64,000 bases of DNA, taken from contig OY101118.1 of NCBI GenBank assembly GCA_956465555.1, forward strand, positions 1,240,001 through 1,304,000. The letters are read 5' to 3'. This DNA comes from Nitzschia sp. pyKryTriq1 (lineage: Eukaryota; Bacillariophyta; Bacillariophyceae; Bacillariales; Bacillariaceae). The notes under the pieces were generated by a model that worked only from the letters and a program-made list of their open reading frames with translations, did no database searches and had not been told where the DNA came from. A program made the translations under genes and the position numbers. Numbering within the stretch: position 1 is the stretch's first letter; every line of letters begins with the position of its first letter. Shown here one piece after another: positions 1 through 10,701 of the stretch.

Positions 1-1
1 A

Positions 2-730
2 AGGGCTCTGAACTACCAGACGATCAGTAGTCCTCTGGGGACGCAGATCCCACAAGCGGCTGGAGCGGCCTATCGATTGAAACTAGCCCGGAAGGACGCC
101 GTTGCCGCCTGCTTTTTCGGCGACGGCTGTGCATCGACCACAGACTTCCACTCTGGTCTCAATTTTGCTGCTACGCTCAGCGCACCCGTCATTTTCTTTT
201 GCCGCAACAATGGATACGCTATTTCAACCCCTGTTACTGACCAATACGCCGGAGACGGGATCATTTCCAGAGCTCCGGGGTATGGTATGGCTGCAATCCG
301 TGTCGATGGTAATGACATTTTTGCTGTTCACGAGGCAGTGCGTAAAGCGCGCGAGTATGCATTGCAGCACCACGCGCCTGTCTTGATTGAAGCAATGACT
401 TATCGGCAAGGCCACCACAGCACATCCGACGACTCGCTACGTTACCGAAGCGGCAAGGAGGTCCAGAGTTTTGCAGATCGCGGTGATCCTATTGGCCGTT
501 TGCAGAAATTCATGAAACGAAACGCGCAGTTAACACCCGATGACTTTGCTGCAATTGAACACAGAGAAAAGCTGGCAGTCATTGAAGCCATGCGCGAAGC
601 CGAGCAAAAGCCTAAGCCGCCTTTAGGGGACCTCTTCGAAGATGTCTACAATGAAATGCCACAGTCGCTCAAAGAACAGCAGCGCCAACTGCATGAGCAC
701 CTCCAAAAGTACCCCAAACACTACCAATAG
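2..730 (+). CDS. BCKDHA: Branched-chain 2-oxoacid dehydrogenase E1-alpha subunit, 3' part
   Basis: C-terminal part of the thiamine-diphosphate-dependent E1-alpha chain of the mitochondrial branched-chain 2-oxoacid dehydrogenase complex, which decarboxylates the keto acids of Leu, Ile and Val. The frame is open from base 2, so the N-terminus lies outside the window. Readable signatures are SPLGTQIPQAAGAAYRLK near the left edge, the ThDP motif GDGCAS...NNGYAIST, and the phosphorylation-loop block YRQGHHSTSDDSLRYRS, which closely matches the animal enzyme's regulated serine loop. This separates it from pyruvate dehydrogenase E1-alpha. No intron is visible in this part. The stop is TAG. Conservation of the SxxDDS loop suggests kinase/phosphatase control like that in animals, which is an inference. 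Confidence 0.95.
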   Translation, partial: RALNYQTISSPLGTQIPQAAGAAYRLKLARKDAVAACFFGDGCASTTDFHSGLNFAATLSAPVIFFCRNNGYAISTPVTDQYAGDGIISRAPGYGMAAIRVDGNDIFAVHEAVRKAREYALQHHAPVLIEAMTYRQGHHSTSDDSLRYRSGKEVQSFADRGDPIGRLQKFMKRNAQLTPDDFAAIEHREKLAVIEAMREAEQKPKPPLGDLFEDVYNEMPQSLKEQQRQLHEHLQKYPKHYQ

Positions 731-2139
731 CCGACTTTTTCCCGCCGTCGAATAGATACATAAAGTGAACTGTAGGAACCACCATTACAGTATTCACCCG
801 ACTTTGCGAGAACTGAGATTTTGAAACCACCTATTCAGAAACATGAAAAGTATGGTCAGTGAAAATATGTCACGAGCCTTCGACACGGCATTCCGATTGC
901 AAAAACGAGAAAGCCGATTCCTATAATAGCTCGACTGATGTTTTCTTGGCTGCTTATGGCGGAGGTTAATCATAAATGATATGCCCATAGAAAGGAGCAA
1001 TCCTCCATGGCAGAAAAGCAGCCATCAAATAGAATAATGTGCAATCAGATCAATATCAGAGGACTTACTTGCACCGGTACGTCAGAAGCTAGGGACTGAA
1101 GAGAAACATTTAACATGAGCGAAATGATCTTTTCTGGCATCCATCGCAAAGCAGCTATCACATCCTTCGGAGAATACAAACCATAATGTTGAGTCGATCA
1201 TCATGTTTCTGAAAAATTCATTCTTTTTCGTCATGAGGATGTGAAAGCCACACTGCTTGGTCAAGACAAAGATTGACTTACCAAGAATTAGTTGTTCAGT
1301 GTCAGACGTTACAAGCTGCGAGGAAGCTCTGCATGTGAGGAAGTACGCACAGTGAGTTGAAGACAGGACGAATATTTTCGCTTTCAAGAATTTTGGCTCT
1401 CATATAATACATGCGAATTTTTGTCAACATCATCCTTCGGATAGAGCTAATAACAATTTGATATCACCGAGCAGAAAGGCGAAAATGAGGAATCCCTCGA
1501 CGTACCTCAAACGTTGTACGAGCCATTTCATTGAACCGAGTCATGCTGAGTAGATATGAAAGCCACTTCGCAACTTCTTTCCGCACATCACTCACGTGCT
1601 TTGGCATGCATCATGGTGGGCAAGTGATGCGTATCCCCAGTGTTGCAGCTTTGATGGGATTGTTTGAGTTGTGGTGGAGTTGTGGAGTGGAGAGTAGAGT
1701 GGAGAGTCTAAGAAGAGAGTTTGTGGCTGGGGATGCATCTCGACGTACAGTTTGATTTTTTGAACCCTTCGACTAATATGACTAATGCGACTGCCATTGT
1801 ACGTACGTTCATTGTATTTTAAACATATGACTTGTGACTATGTCAATAGGTATGGGCGAGTACCTGTGTAGCGTGCAACGCGCGCGTGTTTCTAAACTCG
1901 ACGCCTGGCCTTCGTAAGTGCGAATTGCGCGATCTTTCCCTTCAACTGCTGTGTACCGCCACTACTGGGAATTGACGTAGCCTTGTCTCATGGGTTTCCC
2001 ATCGTCGATCGTCGATCGTCGTTGGTGCAAGAATTTGCTTTTCGTATGCATGCGAGATGCGATCGAGGGGACGGTGCCGAAGGAAAGCTTTTTGAGGACG
2101 ATAGCAGAAACATAGACGTGACTTAATTTGAGTTTGACC
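731..2139. other. Intergenic region upstream of the first FCP gene
   Basis: No convincing gene in 1.4 kb. Short open frames at 1082-1387 (minus) and 1531-1755 (plus) lack any recognisable composition or motif. A purine-rich stretch of repeated gtggag units lies at about 1668-1709. A short tandem of atcgtcg units lies at about 2000-2025, close to the FCP start. The right end should hold the FCP promoter. Confidence 0.6.
1973..1978 (+). promoter_or_regulatory. TGACGT (CRE-like) motif upstream of FCP gene
   Basis: The hexamer TGACGT is seen about 160 bp upstream of the ATG at 2140. TGACGT/ACGTCA cores are known CO2/cAMP- and light-responsive elements in P. tricornutum promoters such as that of the pyrenoid carbonic anhydrase PtCA1. 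The same core lies at a similar distance upstream of the neighbouring FCP gene. Function here is inferred. Confidence 0.4.
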
Positions 2140-2917
2140 ATGTTCAAGGCAACAATTCTTTCCGCTCTTTTGGCTTCGGCTGCTGCCTTTGCCCCGACCA
2201 ACTTCGCCGGTAGGTCTCTCATGGTGGATCCTTCATTTGCTTCGAAGGAATCCGTCGGCAAAAATGCATCGCTGTTCACAGCGCTTTCAAACCTGATCTA
2301 GTTGGCTGACCTCATTGTTTTCTCTTTTTCTTACAGGACGGCGGTCTACTTTTGTCCAAGAGGATGCTGTGGCTGAGGAACCTGCTGCCGTTTATGTGGC
2401 AAGCGAATCTCTTCCTTTCCTGGAAAAGCCCCCTAATCTTGCGGGATACGTTGGAGATTTTGGTTTCGATCCCTTCCGTTTCTCTGACTTCATCCCCATG
2501 GACTTCCTTCGTGAAGCTGAATTGAAGCACGGACGTATGTGCCAGCTGGCTGTTGTTGGATTCGCCGCAGTTGACCTTGGATTCCACATCTATCCCCTTC
2601 CTGAGGCTTACGAAGGACTCACCTCTGTCACCGCCCACGATGCCCTCGTGAAGTACGGTGCCATGGGTCAATTGTTTCTCTGGATTTCTGTTGCCGAAGT
2701 TATTAGCTCCGTAGCTGTCATGCAAATGCTTAATGGATCGGGCCGAGCCCCTGGAGATTTCGGGCTTGACCCTGTTGGCTTCCTCAAGGGAAAATCTGCC
2801 GCTGAGGTTGAGGAGATGAAGCTGAAGGAAATCACTCACTGCCGCTTGGCGATGTTCGCTTTCAGTGGAATGGTCACTCAAGCTGTTTTGACTCAAGGAC
2901 CATTCCCTTACGTATAA
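2140..2917 (+). CDS. Fucoxanthin chlorophyll a/c-binding protein (Lhcr-like)
   Basis: Light-harvesting antenna protein of the thylakoid, about 216 residues. Exons are 2140-2209 and 2337-2917; the intron (gtaggt...ttacag, phase 1) is 127 nt. Exon 1 encodes the signal peptide MFKATILSALLASA and the plastid motif AAAFAP. The mature part shows the first LHC helix motif ELKHGRMCQLAVVG, a middle helix around LFLWISVAEVISS, and the third helix motif KEITHCRLAMFAF. GYVGDFGFDPFRFSDFIP before helix 1 resembles the Lhcr group rather than Lhcf. Odd point: helix 3 normally reads E-x-x-N-G-R; here N-G is replaced by H-C. His could still ligate chlorophyll Mg. It lies tail-to-tail with a paralogue at 3430-4199. 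Confidence 0.93.
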
Positions 2918-3429
2918 GCATATCAGACTGACCCAGTTGCTTACCTAGATCTGAATTCAGAAATCCATTAGATGCAGCACAATATGCTAGGATGTTAGAA
3001 CTTACGGAAGAAGTTCGCTTAGGATAAAGCAAGAACAAACTCTCAGCTACCTTGTAAATTTAGCTCTTGGGTAATCCTACTGGCCTCTAAGAATTATTGC
3101 TTTTCACGTCTCGCACTATACTCGGATCGTGTACATTCTAGGAATCTGGGAAACGCATGACTGGCTAGGAAGTATGCCATCTCAGGACCCTTGACTGTAC
3201 TTGTAGGCACAACAATTCATCGGGAAGTCGCATTGGTGACCCGACATCAAACTTCAGTACCTGTAATAAAGTCGAAGTATGATCTACTATAGTGATTCTG
3301 GTCTACTTCGGCAGTGTGCTAGTAGACTGTTACGCAGAAAACTATACAAGTACTGTACAGTTCTTCTCTACGACGTAAGGTTGCAGGAAGCCAGGAGACA
3401 CCAGAAGCGTCTTCTATCTAAAATGCTAT
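2918..3429. other. Shared 3' region between convergent FCP genes
   Basis: No gene seen. The stretch lies between the stop codons of two convergent FCP genes and must hold both 3' UTRs. A 65-codon open frame at 3279-3476 has no support. Confidence 0.6.
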
Positions 3430-4199
3430 TTAACCGGTGTAAGGGAATCCACAGTCGTAAAGGACCGATTGAGTGACGGCACCCGAGAAGGCCATCATGG
3501 CAAGGCGACCGTTCATGATCTCTTGGTACTTAAGCTTTTCAATTTGTGCCTCCGACTTTCCCTTGAGGAAACCAGTACCAAATCCGAAGTCACCAGGTGC
3601 TCGGCCAGATCCTTGCAACATTTCAGCGACTCCAAGCCAAGAGACGATTTCGAAGAGACCAATGAAAACAAGAGCATTTCCCATCACACCCTCCTTCACG
3701 AGAGCATCGTGGGCGGTAGCGGAGGTAAGTCCTTGGCCAAGAGGGTGCACAACAAGACCCTGGTCAACGGCAATGTATCCTACGATTGCCAGTTGAGCAA
3801 TTCGTCCGTGCCTTTGATTCCATGTTCAGAGCGGCAGCAATGTTAGCAACATCCTGGATACCAAGAGGAAAGCTCGTTCCGAGAAGAGACTTACTTGAGC
3901 TCTGATTCGCGAAGGTAGTCCATGGGGATAAAATCAGAGACTCGAAGAGGATCAAAACCAATATCATCTCCAGTGTATCCCTTCAAGTTCGCAGGGTAAG
4001 GAAGGAAAGGAACAGCCGGGCTTTTCTCGGCGTTCAAGGCAGTGGATTTGGAGGCTACGAGGACAATAGAAAGAGGTTGAGATTTCGACGTGGCCCCTAT
4101 TTGGTTTTCACCCATAGTTCAGGGATACTTACCACCATTCTGCGAAGGGGCAAACGCAGCCACAGAGGCAATGAGGGAGGCAAAGACGGCGGACTTCAT
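3430..4199 (-). CDS. Fucoxanthin chlorophyll a/c-binding protein (Lhcr-like), second copy
   Basis: Paralogue of the convergent FCP gene, 202 residues from three exons: 4199-4133, 4054-3895 and 3811-3430. Exon 1 encodes the signal peptide MKSAVFASLIASVA followed by AAFAPS, the plastid-import motif. The mature protein has GYTGDDIGFDPLRVSDFIP, helix 1 ELKHGRIAQLAIVGYIA, a middle helix around ALVFIGLFEIVSWLGVAE and a canonical helix 3 EIMNGRLAMMAF. Intron 1 is phase 1 and sits just after the presequence, the same place and phase as in the other copy. Intron 2 (donor gtaagt, within ELK^HGR) is absent from the other copy, and its acceptor (aatcaaag|g) lacks a pyrimidine tract, although it restores the LHC frame perfectly. 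It is divergent from RPA2 with a 611-bp gap. Confidence 0.93.
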
Positions 4200-4810
4200 T
4201 GTCAAAGATTGGTAATTCTAAATGGAAGAGAAATCGAAGCAAGGCGGTTGCGGCAAGAGGCAAGATGCAAGAAGAGCGAAGAGATGCGGCATCGTTACCA
4301 GTACCACAAGCATCCAACTTTTCGGCAGTGACGTCCTGCTGATTTTGTTGAAGAGCGCCCCACCAAGATCGGGGGCCGGCGAGCTCGCCATCTGCAGTGA
4401 CGATGATGGGAATGGGACTTTTCAAGTTCCTCAATCTTTTTTGCGTCTACCCATCGTCCGTTTCGTTCTTCGTCTGTCCGGCGGATGGTGATTCGAAAAT
4501 GAAACCCATCACGATATCCACCGATCTTTTTTCGCGCCTTTCGCCTGCGAACTACAGCAACTCGAGTCGAGTAGATGATCGATGAACGATGACGGGATGG
4601 TTTTGCAATTGTTCTCGATGTTGGCGCTCTACCTCCCATCTTTTGCTCTAGAGCTATTGCAGTTATCTTGCAAGATAAGGGGTTGTGGTCAGTCAATAAA
4701 AGATTCTTCATTCTTGGGTGGCAGTCAACTCGATAGCGCTGACTTTTCGTTCGAAGTTCCACGCTCCACCACCTTTTGTATTCGGGTAATATTGACTTCC
4801 AAGAACAACA
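4200..4810. other. Divergent promoter region, FCP (minus) / RPA2 (plus)
   Basis: This 611 bp separates the start codons of two divergent genes. Overlapping short open frames on both strands look like chance. The stretch holds a TGACGT core 130 bp from the FCP start. Confidence 0.6.
4329..4334 (-). promoter_or_regulatory. ACGTCA (CRE-like) motif upstream of second FCP gene
   Basis: TGACGT on the plus strand reads ACGTCA toward the FCP gene, with 130 bp to its ATG at 4199. It matches the element upstream of the convergent paralogue. The role is inferred from known diatom CO2/light-response elements. Confidence 0.4.
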
Positions 4811-7800
4811 ATGAGCAAGCATTCAAAGAAGGTGGTCGTTGAAACTTGCCCGTCATTTCGACGGGGGCATCTTCCTAACCCTGAGGACCTCCAACGCCTA
4901 CGGGGTTTGACGAAGCCACATGTCGAATCATTTGATTACTTCTTAGAGGTTGGCTTGTCTAAAGGCATCAAAGATATCGAACCTGCCGAGCTGGATCTGG
5001 TTGATACGCAAAGAGTGAGAGACGAGGGCAAAGTTGATCTAAGTGAAGCTTCCACGGTCAAGTTCTGGGTCGAAGACGTGAAGATTGCGAAACCAACAAA
5101 GTCTGGGGCAGGGCGCTCCAACAAGCTTCTTCCTCGAGAATCCCGGGAAAGGAAAATTAACTACACCGGTCAGATTTTTGGAAAGTTCTGCTACAGAATT
5201 GTCCAGCGACGAAATGGAATCGAGATTAATGGTCCAGCCGTCAAAATTGGAAAGACGTTTGGCCTTATGCCGATCATGGTGATGAGCAAATGCTGTCATC
5301 TTGAAGGGTCGAGTCCAGAGGATCTAGTCAAGATGCGAGAGGAGGTAAGTGGCACTACGGATGCAGGTTTCTGCTTGGTCGCTTCGCCACGCTGTAGGCT
5401 TCTCACAATACTTCTACTCGTACGTAGGACAACGAAATGGGTGGCTATTTTTTGGTGAGTGGTATTGAACGATGTGTGAGAATGCTGCAAATTCCTAGGA
5501 GGAACCATCCATCTGCTATTCAGAGATCCAACTACAAGAATCGAGGCCCTACATATACAGATCTTGGAGTGGCTATTCGATGCGCTCGGCATAACGGCGA
5601 TCAGTCAAGTATTACAAACACTTTACATTATCTTACCACTGGAGGAGCAACTCTCAAATTCGTGGCGAGGAAGCAGGAGTTCCTGATTCCAGCAATATTG
5701 ATTTTACGTGCTTTGAGTGGTCCACAATCCGCGACGTCGTTTGCGGACGCTGCAGCTGGGTCTGCAATTGGTATCACGGATGAAGAGCTGTATAAGCGAA
5801 TCGTTCAAGGAAATGATAGCAACACTTTCCTGCGAGCTCGTGCGGAATTATTACTGCAGGATGCTCGAGCACGATACCCCAATTTGAACACACCGGATGA
5901 ATGTTTGTCGTATTTTGGTTCCCGTTTCCGCCGAGTGAGCCAGCGTGCAGACACCACGAGTGATATCGAAATTGGTCACTATATGATTCGGCGATATATA
6001 TTGATCCATCTACCAAGCTACAAAGACAAGCTTGAATGCATGCTCATGCTCATGAGAAAATTGTACTCATTCGCAGCGGGCGACTGCGGCGTCGACAATG
6101 CCGATTCGCTGCAGAATCAAGAGCTACTGATGCCAGGTCATTTGGTTTCAACATTCGTGAAAGAAAAATTTGATGAAATGCTTCAAGCTGTCCGCTTGGG
6201 AATGGTGACAGAGATGCGAAAGGATTATTCTCGTTTTGTTGGACGGATTCAGGATCAAGGCTTTTGGAACAAGTTGATCGATCGATACTCGGGCAATTCT
6301 TCTGGTGGAGTCGGCAAAAAGGTCGCCCACTTCCTTTCAACTGGAAACATTGTATCTTCTTCCGGTCTGGATCTCATGCAGGTGTCTGGTTACACAATTG
6401 TCGCCGAGAAGCTCAATTTTCTAAGGTACTGCTCCCACTTTCGATCAGTCCATCGTGGGCAGTTCTTCATGGAAATGAAAACTACGGCCGTGCGAAAGTT
6501 ACTTCCCGACCAATGGGGATTTCTTTGTCCTGTCCACACACCAGATGGAGGTCCTTGTGGTCTGCTTAGCCACTTGGCACTCAAATGCTCGGCCATGACC
6601 TACCCGGCGAAAACCTCGGGCAAGGGAATGGCCGACATGGATGAATTGCTTATTTCTTTAGGTGTGAATCCAGTAGGCGCCGGTGGTCAGCCGGGGGAAG
6701 GCCGTGCCTACTCCCGCTATGGTCATCTTCCAGTATGTCTGGATGGACGCGTTGTTGGTAGCACCGATCCAAATACTTGCAAGAGCATCGCAGCTCATCT
6801 CAGAAGCCTCAAAGTTGCTGAAATTCCTGTCATCCCCCCGAGCCTTGAAGTCGCCCATATTCCTGTTGGAAGCTCAGGATCTCCGTACCCTGGTTTGTAT
6901 CTTTTTACTTCCGCTGCAAGACTTGTTCGCCCTGTCCTTCAGCGGGCAACAGGCAAAACAGAACTGATCGGCCCCATGGAGCAAGCTTTCATGGATATTG
7001 CTTGTCTTGACGAAGACGTGTGCGAAGGTATCACAACTCACCAAGAGCTAGACCCAACAAATATGTTGAGTCTGATTGCAAATCTGACCCCCTTCTCGGA
7101 TCAGAATCAATCTCCCAGAAACATGTATCAGTGCCAAATGGGAAAACAAACTATGGGTACACCCGGGCACTCCTTACCGTATCGAACAGATAACAAGCTC
7201 TACAAGCTACAGAATCCTCAAGCGCCCATCGTTCAAACGGCCACCCATGGCGAGTACAAAATGGACGAATATCCAAACGGCTGTAACGCGGTCGTTGCCG
7301 TCTTGAGTTACACAGGATACGATATGGAAGATTCCGTTATTCTGAACAAATGCTCTGTCGAAAGAGGATTTGGACATGCTAGTGTTTACAAGACCGTCGA
7401 AGTTGATCTCGTCGAGGAAGCAAAGATGGCATCGAACAGTGCTACAAAAGCTAGCATGCGCTTTGCAAATAAGGTGCAACGCGATGGCACATTCGTCCAC
7501 AAGAATTTGGAGTTGGATGGTCTTCCAGAAATTGGTTCTTGCGTTGAAAAGGGCGATCCGCTATACTGCGTCATCGACGATATTGAAGAGCGCGACAAAG
7601 TAGCAAAACATAAAGATGGTGAAAAGGCGTACATTCAGAACGTACGCATGGTTGGAAGCGAGAACGGTAAAGCAGATGAGAACAAAGCGTCGATCACGCT
7701 GCGATACAACCGAAATCCAATTATTGGTGACAAATTTTCTAGTCGTCACGGGCAAAAGGGGGTACTGAGCATCATGTGGCCACAACAAGATATGCCGTTC

Positions 7801-8553
7801 AGCGAAAGTGGGATCACTCCGGACGTAATTATCAATCCTCATGCATTCCCAAGTCGAATGACTATTGGAATGCTTGTCGAGAGCATGGCCGGAAAGTCAG
7901 GTGCAATGCACGGCATCTACCAGGATGCTACCCCCTTTTCCTTCCACGAATCGGGGGATAAGGTATCCGTGGATTACTTTGGCGAGCAGCTTCAATCAGC
8001 TGGCTACAACTATTACGGAAGTGAGCCGCTGTACAGTGGAGTCTCTGGATGTCTGATGCAGGCCGACCTCTACATCGGGGTAGTTTACTACCAAAGGCTG
8101 CGTCACATGGTATCAGACAAGTACCAAGTCCGATCTACTGGCCCGGTCAATCCGCTCACACGCCAACCGATCAAAGGAAGGAAGAAGGGTGGAGGCATTC
8201 GACTGGGTGAGATGGAGAGAGACAGTCTGCTGAGCCACGGAGCAGCGTTCCTGCTCCATGATCGGCTGGTCAATTGTAGCGACAAGCACACCGCCTATGC
8301 TTGCTCCAGATGTGGCGACCTTCTCATGCCGACGACGGAACGTAGCAACACTTTGTCTGCTGGACAGACTGCGATGGAAGCTACCCAAAAAGCAAAAATC
8401 AGACTCTATTGCCGTACTCCGAAATGCAAGGAACGAATCCGAGAAGACGGAAACGACGAAGCAGTCCAACCGATCATTCTGCCTTACGTCTATCGGTATC
8501 TGGTCAATGAATTAGCAGCTATGAATGTGAAGCTGAAATTGGACATAAGATAA
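4811..8553 (+). CDS. RPA2: DNA-directed RNA polymerase I second-largest subunit
   Basis: Catalytic beta-like subunit of nucleolar RNA polymerase I, which makes the large rRNA precursor. Exons are 4811-5344 and 5428-8553 (phase 0 intron, gtaagt...gtacgtag), giving 1219 residues. The junction reads KMREE|DNEMGGYFLVSG, the family's expected E-x-x-x-MGGYF region, followed by GIERCVRMLQIPRRNHP, typical of Pol I. Hallmarks are GYDMEDSVILNKCSVERG near residue 808, the hybrid-binding GDKFSSRHGQKGVLS near 945, and a C-terminal zinc-binding region with CSRC near 1136 and CRTPKC near 1174. The second pair is spaced C-x4-C instead of the common C-x2-C. Its stop is 15 bp from the stop of the convergent kinase gene. 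Confidence 0.97.
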
Positions 8554-8568
8554 ACTTTCTAGAAAATA

Positions 8569-10239
8569 TCAAGTGATAAATGAGTTATTCTCCCTTTCTT
8601 CCATCCGCAGTTCTGCAAAAGCAGCCTCCTTTTGCTTTCTACCCCACAGTTTCTTTGGTGGCTTCTGATCGCAGTCAATGAGCCGCACCCTGTACTCAAA
8701 TCGAGACATTGTTCCATTTTCATTTGTGCTCACAATCCCACTCCCCTTGTCGACGCTTGCCGCGATGAATGACTTCGATTCTTCAGCTTGGCCTGCGGTC
8801 ACTCCACTTTGAAAAGTCTCCTTTCCTAGTCGAGGCAGTTGTTCGAATGTGACAAAAATGCTAACATCACACATTGCCAACGAAAGAAGCCAGCTAGAGA
8901 GAAGAACTGCGCATTCTTCTCTGGATAGATTTGAAACTAGATCGCGAGCCTCCGAATAGAACTTATCCAAAGCGGCCGCTTGAGGTAACAGCAGGTCAAA
9001 ACCTGATAACAACTCCCGGAATTCTTCTATTGTTTGACAGAGCCTTAACAAGGTCGAATTCTTGGACGGAATATGAAAGGGAGAGGCTGACAGTAGGGGG
9101 TGAACTTCTCTCTGATCTCCCGCACGTTCCAACCAATCAGATATAATGGTTTCAGCTTCCTGTTCGGAACCCCCACAAAGTTCAACGAGGCGATCGGACA
9201 CAAGGATAGCACCATCGACATCCAGAATATCCAACTGCTGAAGACTCTGTAGTTTTCCTAGCAAGGTTTCGTGGGCCAACACTGGCACCAGAAGATCAGC
9301 GATGAGGGAACCAAAATTATGCTTGGCATGCCTCTCGTCCAGCCTACTGTTGGGGTAACTCGCCACGTCTTCTTGCACACGCTCCGTAGCGTTACTACCA
9401 AATGTTGCCAATTTTGTAGCGGCTTGATTGTCGTACCACACTTTCAGGTTGTTTTGCGGGGACTCAACCAGACTTTCGATTGCATGATACATACGCATTC
9501 TATCCTTTGAGAAAAGATCCAAAGGTTCATAGCTGCTTCTTTTTATTCCACTAGCTGTTTTCGCCCACCCCTTTTCTACATGACCTTGCTGATGTAGCTC
9601 TTGAAGAAGAGCGAATCGACTCTTGGTAAGCTTGACTCGGTGATTCGGGTGCACCAGTGGGGACCGCGATAGATACCCCGCCTTGGGTTTGACCTCGATG
9701 CAAAATCGTCGTCTGGTCGGAACTACTTGGACGTCCTGTTCTTTCATAGAAGCAGGAATTTTCCTATAGTCCACCACCAACATTCCAATAGGAGGCTGTC
9801 TGATCACATCGCCTTCCCCACCAGGCTTGGGATTCCAATCTTTGATCCGAGAGGGAGGAACGACACCAGCGGCGAGAGTAGTTTCTCGCAAAGCTCCAAG
9901 GAATTCCCATTCCAGAGGCACAAGCTCGGGAATATCGACATAGGGAGCAAGCTGAGGAGCAACGAATTTTTCAAGATACTCAAGAGGACTTCTTGACTTT
10001 CGTTTCAATAATTCGGCACCTTCGATGTGTTCACGACGAGACCACAATGCAGCAGCGCGAAAATTTTGTTTCTCGATTCGCAACAGTTTCCCTCGAAAGT
10101 CTTCACCATGGCTTCCAAAGAGAGCATGTTTCCCCCCTTCTCCTATGTACTCCCATTCAAATCCATCTATACAACCAGTGTTCTGCTTCATAAGGGACGA
10201 TAAAGCTGATGTAGGCATGCATGGTTGGTACCAGTACAA
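8569..10239 (-). CDS. IPK1: Inositol-pentakisphosphate 2-kinase
   Basis: Makes phytate (InsP6) by phosphorylating the 2-position of inositol pentakisphosphate. Single exon, 556 residues; family members are usually 450-500. Readable motifs are the N-lobe glycine loop GEGGKHALF (33-41), the signature EVKPKAGY (182-189), SRFALLQ (207-213), YEPLDLFS (237-244) followed by RMRMYHAIESLVESPQNNLK, and a late IDCDQKPPKKL, like the DxKP block near the end of plant and yeast enzymes. ATG codons at residues 1, 8 and 17 are possible starts; 17 (MKQNTGC) directly precedes the kinase core. An insert of about 150 residues in the C-terminal half has no motif I recognise. Convergent with RPA2. Confidence 0.9.
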   Translation of the reverse strand: MYWYQPCMPTSALSSLMKQNTGCIDGFEWEYIGEGGKHALFGSHGEDFRGKLLRIEKQNFRAAALWSRREHIEGAELLKRKSRSPLEYLEKFVAPQLAPYVDIPELVPLEWEFLGALRETTLAAGVVPPSRIKDWNPKPGGEGDVIRQPPIGMLVVDYRKIPASMKEQDVQVVPTRRRFCIEVKPKAGYLSRSPLVHPNHRVKLTKSRFALLQELHQQGHVEKGWAKTASGIKRSSYEPLDLFSKDRMRMYHAIESLVESPQNNLKVWYDNQAATKLATFGSNATERVQEDVASYPNSRLDERHAKHNFGSLIADLLVPVLAHETLLGKLQSLQQLDILDVDGAILVSDRLVELCGGSEQEAETIISDWLERAGDQREVHPLLSASPFHIPSKNSTLLRLCQTIEEFRELLSGFDLLLPQAAALDKFYSEARDLVSNLSREECAVLLSSWLLSLAMCDVSIFVTFEQLPRLGKETFQSGVTAGQAEESKSFIAASVDKGSGIVSTNENGTMSRFEYRVRLIDCDQKPPKKLWGRKQKEAAFAELRMEERENNSFIT

Positions 10240-10701
10240 CAGATTGAAAATGGAAAGTTACGAGTCGTCGTCACATCAGCGCTTATCGCTTTTTCGATTC
10301 GAATGGGTCAATGACGCTATCTCATGCATACTGTATTCGTAATATTCATGCACATAATTTTTTACTACTAGTAGTAGAGAGAAGACAAGGAGAATAATAA
10401 GCTACTGCTGTTAAACCACAAAGCTGGCTTCTGTAGTCTGCGTAGCATAACATCTACAGGAAGAACGAGAGAGAGAGTGCACAGCACAGTTAGTCTAATA
10501 AGCTAGCCATGATGACTAAATGGCCGGAAGCAAGCAGGCAAAAGGTTCTTCCTTTGGCGTAAGTTGGATCTGGTGGAAAGCGAACAATAAGAAAGCAATC
10601 GTTTCTGCGATTACCAGCGTCGTATTTTCTCCCTCGTCAGAAAGTGGAATATTATGAATAGCCTCAACGAATGAATTCATGTCTCTTCGTTGTTTGCTTG
10701 T
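10240..10701. other. Intergenic region
   Basis: No gene seen. It holds the 5' flank of the inositol kinase and the 3' flank of the small gene at 10702. An agagagagag microsatellite lies near 10470. Confidence 0.5.

Noticed and set aside
2312-2896. 194-codon minus-strand frame
   Set aside because: Antisense shadow of the FCP exon, which has clear LHC motifs and splice structure.
3469-3846. Two overlapping plus-strand frames of 125 and 107 codons
   Set aside because: Both are antisense to exon 3 of the second FCP gene.
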